The notes beneath the pieces were generated by a model, which had not been told where the DNA came from, searched no databases, and saw only the letters and a program-made list of their open reading frames with translations. Source: Coccinella septempunctata (lineage: Eukaryota > Arthropoda > Insecta > Coleoptera > Coccinellidae). From it: DNA of 64,000 nucleotides. The position numbers and the translations under genes are program-made. Shown here one piece after another: positions 1 to 10,031 of the stretch (position 1 is the first letter of the stretch; every line of letters begins with the position of its first letter). Location of the stretch: NCBI RefSeq assembly GCF_907165205.1, contig NC_058196.1, positions 6,490,501-6,554,500 on the forward strand. The letters are read 5' to 3'.

Positions 1-385
1 CAAACTCATGAAAACACCGTGTATGTAGTTTTTTAATCATAATTTTAACTTTTTTGTTATCCGCATTATTATTGTCCCAAAATGAATTGATTTTTGGGTT
101 GCCCCACCTGTTGATCATGTTCTAGAAATAATTGTATTGGTAAGACGCCTCTAAGGAATAGAGCACTTCCTCGAGCACTTCATGAAAATGCATTTAGAAA
201 TTCTCAATTGATTTTTTTTTCAAAGAATATTCTGTTGAATTTGTCAACAACAACAAATTCACAAGGATAAAATGTTTCCAAATTTATAATACCCAAATAT
301 AGTTGAAAAAAACACCCTATCTTGAAACTAAAAATTAAAACTTGATATTTTTCTATGGACAACAAGTTGTTTGAATAAAAACAAA

Positions 386-500
386 GAAAGAAATCGCGGA
401 GTGTCAGATCTGGAGATCTAGCAGTCCAATGTTGGGGTCCTACCCTTCTGATGAAATGACCTGAAATACTGATAAATACTTTTGCTGGTGCATGAATATC
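386..500 (-). pseudogene. Mariner-type (IS630-Tc1-mariner) transposase fragment in E1a
   Basis: On the minus strand a short stretch reads as a decayed transposase around the last catalytic Asp. It contains a match to the family signature W-x-A-R-S-P-D-L-T-x-x-D-F-F, preceded by a degenerate H-A-P-A block and R-R-V-G-P. Stops and frame breaks surround it. The same fragment occurs at 6809-6920, 45125-45245 and (plus strand) 50360-50475, so it was inside E1 before E1 multiplied. The flanks form long inverted repeats starting with ACAGGGTGT. Confidence 0.6.
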
Positions 501-2121
501 ATCAATGTTTCAATAACAAATTGTATTAAGACCAGACCAATCCATAGATTTCCATAGATCCAATAATGACTATAACGGAATCAGTGAGGAATTCGAAAGT
601 GCATTTATCATACTTATTCGAAGTGCCAATCATTACCTTCACTGAAAGACCAAATGAGGTGAAAATCAGTTCGGAAAATTACTTCCGTTGCACGTTGTCC
701 ATAAAAAGCGATTCATTCAGAAGATATCAAGTTATAATTATTATTTCCATGATAGCGTAGTTCTTTATTTCTATTTTTGTTCATTATCAATAATAAAGAT
801 TATTATCACTGTAAATGACTTATCTGAATAACCAGATATGCTATAAATATCAAAAACAAATTCCAGACATATATTGAGAACGAAAAAATTCAGTTGAACA
901 TTTCCAATTCCATTTTTAGAATTCCACATTTGATTGGCGATCATATTCATCCCATTAATTAATTTGAAAAAAAAGTCAATATTCAGCACTGTTTTTTCCA
1001 GAGGCATTTCACCACCAAACAATTATTCATTAAAAATAATCCACTGATAAGGCGTACCAAAGTTTCATTGATTTTGAGAAAATCAATGCAGATACCTGAA
1101 AAATTCGAAATTATGACGAAAAAAACTACAAACAGAGTGTTTTGCATGAGTTTAAATTTGAATATAGCGTCAATGAGTCCGGTCCTGTGTTCGTCAACTT
1201 TTAATGTTCTGTTTTATTGAAACTTACAAGTTTAAGCCTATAATTAATTTTTAGCCGAATCCAAATAAAATATTTGGAGTTATTGACGAACGAAAATTCG
1301 GGAAATTTGAATAAACTCCTCTGTATATCGGAAACGGAATGCCTAAGACACACATATGAGATATGAGGTGTTTTTGAACTCAGCTCAATGTCCTCTATTC
1401 ACGGTTTTCGTTTGTCCGTTTACTTGTGAAACACCCTGTGTACTAAAAAATCGCAAAAGACTCCTCGAGGAATTAAGAAATGCCATTTAATTAAGGAGTT
1501 TCTTTTGATCCGCTATGATGAAAAATGTCAATATCCAGTTATTATTAATATTTGGGGTGATTCATTGAAAATCCCCAATATCTCGAAAACCAAGGCACTT
1601 TTACCAAACGTAAAATATATTTATCTGAACCGCCGTAGAGTACTCTACCCGCAGGCTCCATATTATGCATTCCTTACGCCACACCCTGTATAATTATTAT
1701 TATTATTATATTAATGTATTGAAAATAAACAGACATGAATACGAGCCAGTTGTTTCGTTTGAAGGTGAAGCTCCTCTTGCTTCAAACTTCTTCTAATTAT
1801 TTTGACTACCATTCACGCAAGATGATTTTCGTTGAAGAATTCAACATTCTTGTCATTATCCGTTCATTTCTTCTTTGAGTATTCAACTCAATGCTAACAC
1901 TGCATCAATTTTCATCATCATTTCATCTTCGGGTTGATTTTTTTGAATTCTACAACTGATGTAACGTCTTCAACCTTCAGCCAAAGAAGATAAACAACAG
2001 TAACTCTCCTCAAGCTACTGATCACTTGTATTTTCCATGTAAATAAATAGATTTGGTATGTCTTCAATCAGTTTGTATAAACTTCAATTATGTTCGTTAC
2101 ATATTTTCGACTTTCGACTTA

Positions 2122-2246
2122 CGGCCGGTTTCATAATCAAACTTAAAGTCGCTTTAATCTTAAGGCTTCCTTTAACCCTACTAAAAATGACAGTAAAAGA
2201 AACTTTCAGCTTAAAGTGACGTTAAATTCGATTATGAAACTGGACG
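2122..2246. mobile_element. Small MITE, PIF/Harbinger-like
   Basis: A 125-bp insertion with inverted ends CGGCCGGTTTCATAATC and CGTCCAGTTTCATAATC (right end read as reverse complement) is flanked by TTA on both sides, the 3-bp target duplication typical of PIF/Harbinger elements. The matching places in E1b (about 8540) and E1c (about 46820) lack it, so it inserted into E1a after the copies separated. It has no coding capacity. Confidence 0.7.
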
Positions 2247-3160
2247 TTAATATTTTCCGAAGTGATTTCACATTGTGATGAAATACGCATTTACTGAGAG
2301 TCTCACGTAGAACGGACTACGTAGCACTGATTTAAAACTCAAAAATGTTTTGACAAGCGTCTCAACCCAACATTTTCGTACCATACAGAGTCAAAGGTAT
2401 CCAATTTCCATGGCCAATACAGTGCTAAAATGAAAGTGAATAGAAGCCGAAAGTTAAACGTATATCTTTGTTGATTCATTCGGGAAAAAAAATTCAATGG
2501 AATTCCTAATGTCGTGAATACAATGCCCAAAAATTAGATCACTATTTCATACCAGAACAAATTCGGTAAAATTGTCTTTGGACTTAATCTGATATGTCAC
2601 GAAAAATTTCATTGTCATGTATCATTCATTTTGGGACCTATATGGTATTAAACTTCCCTATCGGACGAAGTATCGTAGACATGAGCATATTTATACAAAG
2701 CTGTTGATATTCATGAAGAAAAAATAATAATTTCTGTCCAAATTCATTTACGCCGAGATCACGAACCTTATCAATCAATTATTAGCGTATGACGTTTATT
2801 AATATTAGGATCGTTCTCGAACTATTTACAGGTTTCAATATGTGTGAATGAATCGGAAGAGCAGCTGTATTCTATATATGAGTAGAATTCAAGCTGCCTT
2901 ACTTTCTGTCCTCCTAAAATCTGGCAACGTTGCGGGAGGTGAGAGCGCACTAATAATAAGAAATATATGCGGAGGTAGTAGGGTCTGATTCGTTTGAAGA
3001 AAAATTTTTCGATACAAAACTTTTCCCCTCTTTAGGTACCCCTGTTATTTACCTTCCCCTTTACATATATAAACAAAAATTATTCCAATTATATAACTCC
3101 TTCACCCGGAGGTTAGGTCGCCCAATGAACTTAACGGAGGTAAAAACGAACTACGGGTTC

Positions 3161-3182
3161 ATATATATATATATATATATAT
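3161..3182. repeat. (TA)n tract joining E1a and E1b
   Basis: About 22 bp of alternating TA lies exactly between the right end of E1a and the left end of E1b, which are in the same orientation. Confidence 0.95.
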
Positions 3183-3204
3183 AGTTATAAAGTGTTAATA
3201 CCAC

Positions 3205-3276
3205 CTCCAAAATAGTAACTCGTTTTACGCTCTCACCTCATATATATCGCTGTCACCTCCGAAATCGGAGGTGACA
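3205..3276. promoter_or_regulatory. E1 left subterminal motif array
   Basis: ACCTCC-type motifs cluster next to the left end of E1b and are followed by a 26-bp palindrome (3251-3276; 12-bp arms around AA). E1c has the same palindrome with TT at the centre and longer arms (39667-39698). E1d carries it near 54105-54132. Such arrays usually bind a transposase or an accessory protein; that role is inferred. Confidence 0.5.
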
Positions 3277-4932
3277 ACGTTTTGCCTTGTTTTTTAGCTT
3301 GTTAGATTCAGGAGGCTTCAGGGATCAACATATCAAAAAATCGTTTTGAGGTCACAACGCACCCCGTTTATGTACTGAACAATCTTTTAGTTCGAGTGTA
3401 TATCACTGGTGCTAGTGTGCTGAGCTGTATATCGAAGAATTGCTGTGGGCGACTCTTTGCTCGTTAGTACCTCCGAAAATGGCAACGTTGTATTTTCAAA
3501 GCAGATGTAGACAGGCGGAATATAAGTATACGGAGGAATTAACTGTAGAGAGGCGCAGAGCGCTATCTCCTCCATAATTGCAATCCAGGCGGCATATCTC
3601 AACGATTTTTTATCGCATTCCTTTGTAGGGGAAAGAATCACGTGAAAGAGAACCAATCTTGGCTCTCTCGAATGGGATTATGACTGTTTATATTTCATCG
3701 TGCGTATATCTATGCATCCGTTGAACTTCTTTCATCTCAAGCTTACACTATAATTCTGAATTTGGCGAACTATTTCATTACCTATCTGAAAACGAATCGA
3801 TTTGAGTCTTGTCCATAATGATATTTCTTCTCTCTATGGAAATGATCCATATAGATAATACTACCTATTAATATAACGAATAATCAGTATTGTATCATTG
3901 CATATAATATTGACATTGTGTTATTTCAAATGGAACGCTCTTTATATTTTTCTTGAATCAGATTTCTCAAAGATTTTGAGGAATCCTTTGCTCAGAAACA
4001 TCTCTTTTATTATCGATTATGTTTAAATATTGGATTTTCCCAAAAATTTTAAGAGCTTGTAGCATCTCTCTGGTTTAAATATTTCAGTGATGTATCATAA
4101 AGAAAATTACCAATTATATCGAAACAAGTAAGATTTTATGAAGAATTCGCCAAAACAGATTTGCATTTTTCGATAGATCATACAGGGTGTAAGGGAAAAA
4201 ATAAACAATATTGAAGTCTTTGGAAGGCCTCGAGTCAACATATTTTGAAATTGCAACCATATTTTTGTCAAGATATAATGAATCTTCAAAATGAAGTTAA
4301 TAATATAGATACATACTCGGATACATATGATTGAGATACAGATGATTGATTAACTTCTACTATCTAAAATAAAAAGGTACATAGATAAAATATAGCTATA
4401 TACAGGATATCTGTAAACAAATGCGAAGGAATAAGGGAGATGATTCCTTAATGAAAATAAGCGGGGGTATTTCCTGTAAATTTTCCAAATCGACAGTCCT
4501 TCCAAGATACAGCCTTTGGAAGGCGATGACGAGTTTACAGTTTTTTATTTTTTTCACAGGTTCTAAAAAACACTGAGTCATAAAACTATACATATTATGA
4601 AGCACTGAGTAGATTGTTACCAGTTTCAACTTCGGCAAGCTCGTAGTTTAGGCGGTAAATTGCTATCGATTTTTTCAATGTGTCTCTCCCTTAAATTCAA
4701 AAATTTCTGTGAAAATGTTGAAATTTGAGTTATTATGCTATTGTCATAGAAGTATACGAAACTAGCAGGTCGGGGGATCCAAGATTTCGGGCCGATTCAC
4801 CTTAAAAAAACATAATAAAATGAATTTCGTGAATACCTACCGAGGCTGAAAACCACTATTCTCCGCTATAAAAAATTGGTATTATTCCAATAATATACCG
4901 ACTTAATGAATGCTACGTTGCTATTACTATAA

Positions 4933-5054
4933 GGCCCGGTTGTTCAGTTCAGGATGAGGCAGAGATTTAAGATGATCCTAGATAATCTGACAGAACTGAA
5001 CTGAAATGTCAAAATCAATCTAGGATAAACTTTAATCCCGAACTGAACAACTGC
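4933..5054. mobile_element. Hairpin MITE inside E1b
   Basis: A 122-bp sequence has inverted ends GCCCGGTTGTTCAGTTC and GCAGTTGTTCAGTTCGGG (right end as reverse complement), with an AT-rich middle and no ORF. E1d carries the same insertion around 52150-52275. E1c lacks the whole surrounding segment (E1b about 4325-5197). No clean target duplication is visible. Confidence 0.6.
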
Positions 5055-5675
5055 TATACATGTAGAGTTTCGGATTTTGCGAGAATCTACTGCTTTTTCT
5101 CCAAAACAACAACTGCGCTGAAGGAAATGTGATTGACTGTTATCTATATCAATTACATCATTATTTGCCGAACTTCAAAGTTCTGAATGAATTAAAATCT
5201 AAACTTGAAAATATACGAGATAATTTTCGCAAGAATTTCAATGAAATCTGAAAATTTTCATCATTCTGGAGCATTCTGGACATCAATAATTCTCGAATCA
5301 TCCATGCAATAAATTCAATTTTATCCAATATAACACGCAAAACGAAATGTTATTCGAACTCGGCATCTTGAGCAATTCGTTCCTAAAAAGCCCGAATCAG
5401 GTAGAAAATTTTGAACCCTTCATATCAGCGAACACGTGTTTTGCAGTAAACAGATGCCGATTTCGTTTTCAACGGGCCATGTAACTAGGGTCGGCGTTGG
5501 GTGAAAGGATGAACGGTTCTTAAAACAAGAAGAATTTGAATTTTCATATGACGGTGAGGGCATTCGTTTTAAAATTTTCAGAGTACAAGGAGTATACAGG
5601 GTGTTTCACGAGTAAACAGACAAATGAAAACCGTGAATAGAGGGCATTGAGCTGAGTTCAGAATCATACCATATA

Positions 5676-6220
5676 CAAGGTGTTCCAAAACTAGTGAATC
5701 AAACGTCACACCACGATAGAGTAAACCAAATATTATCGAATGACACCAACATTAGTTCGACGAAAATGTACCGTTTCCAAAATAATCAGAATTTTATTAA
5801 AATACATAAAGTTGCCGATTTTCGAACTATTTTTCTTAATAACAGGGCCAGTTTGTGAAAAAGGATATCGATTTTAAATTATATTGAAGTAATATTATTG
5901 TTTCATCTCCCCTAATTGAAATTATTTTAAGTAGTTAATCGATAACCATAACCTAAGTAAATGTAAATTAAAACAATTGTTTTTTCTACATGATTTTTAA
6001 TACTCAGAATAAACAGGGGTGATAATATGGGAGAAAAACGCTATCCTTAATAACAAATTGGCCTTGTGACTGAAAAAATAGTTCGAAAATCGGCAACTTT
6101 AGGTTAGGTTTTTTTAGAAACGGTACATTTTCGCTCAACTAATGTTGGTGTCATTCGATAGTATTTGATCTACTCTATCGTGGTGTGACGTTTGATTCAA
6201 TAGTTTTGGGGCACCCTATA
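5676..6220. repeat. Fold-back repeat of about 545 bp
   Basis: About 120 bp at the left (5676-5800) recurs inverted at the right (about 6100-6220), including ACACCACGATAGAG and CTCTATCGTGGTGT. The outer ends resemble the ACAGGGTGT motif. Copies: about 43990-44545 and, in E1d, about 51060-51570, where the right flank has been changed. Non-coding, MITE-like. Confidence 0.6.
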
Positions 6221-6808
6221 TATAGGTTTCTTCGGGGTTTTTTGAAATTTCTCGAATTTCCGTTTGGCTATAACTCCTGAAATTCTGATCAAGTCGACTG
6301 AAAATTTATAATTAGCTTTGAGTTGTCAATTTCATTGAAACAGAGCATTAAAATTCGACAAAAATCTGGACCGGGCTCAGTGAGGCTTTACTTAACTTCA
6401 AACTCATAAAAACACCGTGTATGTAGTTTTTTAATCATAATTTCAACTTTTTTGTTATCTGCATTATTATTGTCTCAAATTGAATTGATTTTTGGGTTGC
6501 CCCACCTGTTGATCATGTTCTAGAAATAATTGTTTTGGTCAGACGCCTCTAAGGAATAGAGCACTTCATGAAAATGTATTTAGAAATCCTTAATTGATTT
6601 TTTTTCGAAGAATATTCTGTTGAATGTGTTCAACAATTATACCATATTCGGTCTTCAAAATACTCTTTCACAAGGATAAAATGTTTCAAAATTGATGATA
6701 CCCAAATATGGATCAAAAAACTACGCTATCTTGAAACTAAAAATTAAAACTTGATCTTCAGAATGAATCTATTTTTCTATGGACAACTAGTTGTGTGAAT
6801 AAAAACAA

Positions 6809-6920
6809 AGAAAGAAATCGCGGGGTGTCAGATCTGGAGATCTAGCAGTCCAATATTGTGGTCCTACCCTTCTAATAAAATGACCTGAAATACTGATAAA
6901 TACTTTTGCTGGTGCATGAA
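6809..6920 (-). pseudogene. Mariner-type transposase fragment in E1b
   Basis: Minus-strand translation gives the block R-R-V-G-P-Q-Y-W-T-A-R-S-P-D-L-T-P-R-D-F-F-L with H-A-P-A upstream. This corresponds to the region between the second and third catalytic Asp of IS630-Tc1-mariner transposases as found in insects. The frame ends soon after. Not functional. Confidence 0.65.
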
Positions 6921-9442
6921 TATCATCAATGTTTCAATAACAAATTGTAATAAGACCAGAACAATCCATAGATTTCCATAGATCCAATAATGACTATAAC
7001 GGAATCAGTAAAGAATTCGAAAGTGCATTTATCACACTTATTCGAAGTGCCAATCATTACCTTCACTAAAAGACCAAATGAGGTGAAAATCAGTTCGGAA
7101 AATTACTTCAGTTCCACGTTGTCCATAAAAAGCGATTCATGCGGAAGATATCGAATTATAATTATTATTTTCATGATCATGATAGGGAAGTTTTTTCTAT
7201 TTTTGTTTATTATCAATAATAAAGCTTATTATCACTGTTAATCACTTATCTGAATAACCAGATATGCTATAAATATCAAAAACAAATGCAAGACATATAT
7301 TGAGAACGAAAAAATTCAGTTGAACATTTCCAATTCCATTTTTAGATTTCCTCAGTTGATTGGCGATCATATTCATCCCATTAATTAATGTGAAGTAAAA
7401 GTCAATATGCAGCGCTGTTTTTTCCAGATATTTCACGATCAAACAATTATTCATTAGAAATAATCTGAAAAGGCATACCAAAGTTTCATTGATTTTGAGA
7501 AAATCAATGAAGATACCTGAAAAATTCAAAATTATGACGAGAAAAACTACAAACAGAGTGTTTTGCATGAGTTTAAATTTGAATATATCCTCAATGAGTC
7601 CGGTCCTGTGTTCGTCAACTTTTAATGTTCTGTTTTATTGAAACTTAGAAGTTTAAGCGGATAATGAATTTTTAGCCGAATCCAACTAAAATATTTGGAG
7701 TTATGGCCGAACAAAAATTAGGGAAATTTGAATAAACTCCTCTCTATATCGGAAACGGAATGCCTAAGACACACATATGAGGTGTTTTTGAACTGAGCTC
7801 AATGCCCTCTATTCACGGTTTTCGTTTGTCCGTTTACTTGTGAAACACCCTGTGTACTGAAAAATTTCAAAAGAGTCCTCGAGCAATTAAGAAATGCCAT
7901 TAAATCAAGGAGTTTCTTTTGAACCGCTATGATGAAAAATGTCAATATCCAGTTATTATTATTATTTGGGGTGATTCATCGAAAATCCCCAATATCTCGA
8001 AAACCAAGGCACTTTTGCCAAACGTAAAATATATTTATTTGAACCCCCATAGAGTACTCTACCCGCAGGCTCCATATTATCCATTCATTACGCCACACCC
8101 TGTATAATTATTATTATTATATCAATGTACTGAAAATAAACAGACATGAATACTAGGCAGTTGTTTTGTTTGAAGGTGAAGCTCCTGTTGCTTCAAACTT
8201 CTTTCAATTATTTTGACTACCATTCACGCAAGATGATTTTTGTTGAGGAATTCAACATTCTCGTAATTATCCGTTCATTTCTTCAAGAGATACCCATTCC
8301 CTACCACCTATGAGTATTCAATTCAATGCTAACACTGCATCAAATGCATTTCATCCTCGGGTTGATTTTTTTGAATTCTACAACTGATGTAACGTCTTCA
8401 GCCTTCAGCCAAAGAAAATAAACAACAGTAACTCTCCTCAAGCTACTGATTACTTCTATTTTCCATGTAAATAAATAGATTTGGTATGTCTTCAATCAGT
8501 TTGTATAAATGTCAATTATGTTCGTTACATATTTTCGACGCAATATTTTCCGAAGTGATTTGACATTGTGATGAAATACGTAATTACTGAGAGTCTCACG
8601 TAGAACGGACTACGTAGCATTTATTTAAAACTCAAAAATGTTTTGACAAGCGTCTTAACCCAACATTTTCGTACCATACAGAGTGAAAGGTATTCAATTT
8701 CCATGGCCAATCCTGTGCTAAAATGAAAGTGAATGAAGTATAGAAGCTGAAAGTAAAACGTATATCTTTGTTGATTCATTCGGGAAAAACATTTCAATGG
8801 AGTTCCTCATGTCGTGAATATAATGCCCAAAATTTAGATAACTATTTCATACCAGAACAAATTCGGTAAAATTGTCTTTGGAATTAATCTCATATGTAAC
8901 GAAAAATTTCATTGTCATGTATCATTCATTTTAGGACGTATACGGTATTAAACTCCCCTATCGGACGAAGTATCGTAGACATAGCATACTTATTCAAAAC
9001 TGTTGATATTCATGAAGAAAAGATAATAATTTCTGTCCAAATTCATTTACTCCGAATCCTTATCAATCAATTATTAGCGTATGAAGTTTATTAATATCAG
9101 TATCATTCTCGAACTATTTACAGGTTTCAGTATGTGTGAATGAATCGGAAGAGCAGCTGTATATGAGTAGAATTCAAGCTGCCCTACTTTCTGTCCTCCT
9201 GAAATCTGACAACGTTGCGGGAGGTGAGAGCGCACTACTAATAAGAAATATATGCGGAGGTAGTAAGGTCTGATTCGTTTAAAGAAAAATTTTTCAATGA
9301 AAATCTTTTCCCCTCTTTAGGTACCCCTGTTATTTACCTTCCCCTCTACATATATAAGCAAAAATTATTCCAATTAAAAAACTCCTTCACCCGGAGGTCA
9401 GGTCGCCCAATGAACTTAACGGAGGTAACAACGAACTACGGG

Positions 9443-9445
<3 letters not shown>

Positions 9446-9497
<52 letters not shown>
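9446..9497. repeat. (TA)n tract at right end of E1b
   Basis: About 50 bp of TA repeats follow the right end of E1b and lead into a palindromic Tc1-like remnant. Confidence 0.95.
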
Positions 9498-9499
<2 letters not shown>

Positions 9500-9559
9500 T
9501 TCATCTGTAAATGGTTTTCACATATAATATATCATATTCAATAAAAAATATTGATTTAT

Positions 9560-9641
<82 letters not shown>

Positions 9642-9955
9642 ATAAATCAATATTTTTTATTGAATATGATATATTATATGTGAAAACCATTTACAGATGA
9701 AGTATATGTAACATATACATTCAATTTAATAATTCAATATTGAGATTTTGCATCGAATCAATGCGTCTAATAATATACAGTCCCTGGCCATATTATTAGA
9801 CGCATTGATTCGATGCAAAATCTCAATATTGAATTATTAAATTGAATGTATATGTTACATATACTTCATCTGTAAATGGTTTTCACATATAATATATCAT
9901 ATTCAATAAAAAATATTGATTTATTGATGATTGAGCATGAAATTCTAATATTTCT
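9498..9955. mobile_element. Palindromic Tc1-like remnant
   Basis: A perfect inverted repeat has left arm 9639-9776 and right arm 9791-9928 (138 bp each) around a short centre containing ACAGTCCCTGGCCA, which with the right arm resembles a Tc1-family terminal repeat. The outer 65 bp of the arm occurs a third time at 9498-9562, inverted across a TA tract relative to 9639-9704. No ORF. The three-segment pattern suggests a head-to-head insertion or a hairpin-templated rearrangement. Confidence 0.65.
9563..9638. repeat. (TA)n tract at the centre of a palindrome
   Basis: About 76 bp of pure TA repeat separates two perfectly inverted 65-bp arms (9498-9562 and 9639-9704). Confidence 0.95.
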
Positions 9956-9995
9956 ATATATATATATATATGTATATGTGGGTTATGTAAGTATA

Positions 9996-10030
<35 letters not shown>
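9956..10030. repeat. TA tract plus poly-T: 3' junction of R4-like copy 1
   Basis: TA repeats (9956-9971, interrupted, then 9992-10000) run directly into 30 T. On the minus strand this is the 3' poly-A tail of the R4-like element attached to TA repeats, as expected for target-primed reverse transcription into a TA microsatellite. Confidence 0.85.

Positions 10031-10031
<1 letters not shown>

Larger units (their letters stand above)
1..3160 (+). mobile_element. E1a: right part of large non-coding TA-flanked element
   Basis: This is the right-hand part of an element whose full copies are at 3183-9445, 39602-47707 and (inverted) 47856-54194. Positions 1-3160 line up with about 6400-9445 of E1b in the same orientation. 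The right terminus carries repeated GGAGGT motifs (about 2935, 2974, 3109, 3134) and ends in ACTACGGGTTC directly before a TA tract. There is no open frame with family support; the short ORFs differ between copies. The left part lies outside the window. I see the repeat relation directly; calling it a transposon is inference from the sharp, shared ends. Confidence 0.75.
5596..7853. mobile_element. Nested inverted-repeat element with ACAGGGTGT ends (in E1b)
   Basis: This 2.26-kb segment begins ACAGGGTGTTTCACGAGTAA and ends with the inverted equivalent; the inverted match continues about 70 bp. A further inner inverted pair (about 6230-6450 against 7540-7760) extends the fold-back. A mariner-type transposase fragment sits inside on the minus strand. 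Equivalent segments are 43908-46151 in E1c and 49422-51610 in E1d. It appears to be a decayed DNA transposon carried along within E1. Confidence 0.6.
3183..9445 (+). mobile_element. E1b: full copy of large non-coding TA-flanked element
   Basis: The element is about 6.26 kb, with sharp ends shared by the other copies: left AGTTATAAAGTGTTAATACC, right ACTACGGGTTC, each abutting TA repeats. Terminal inverted repeats are weak, but a 12-bp subterminal inverted repeat, CGCTCTCACCTC, lies at 3228-3239 and inverted at 9221-9232. Motif ACCTCCG/CGGAGGT is repeated at both ends, and 3251-3276 is a 26-bp palindrome with 12-bp arms built from it. No convincing gene is present. The interior holds a nested inverted-repeat element (5596-7853) with a mariner-type transposase fragment, and a small MITE. 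E1d (47856-54194) is a near-identical inverted copy, so this copy is young. Transposition mechanism unknown; it looks like a non-autonomous DNA transposon. Confidence 0.7.

Noticed and set aside
6990..7241. Small ORF shared by E1a, E1b and E1d
   Set aside because: It lies antisense to the decayed transposase region with variable ends. Conservation follows from recent copying of E1.
7242..7568. A 108-codon hydrophobic ORF in E1b, also open in E1d (49707-50033)
   Set aside because: It is not open in E1a or E1c, lies in the inverted arm of a nested transposon, has no start context or family resemblance, and is open in both copies only because they are nearly identical.
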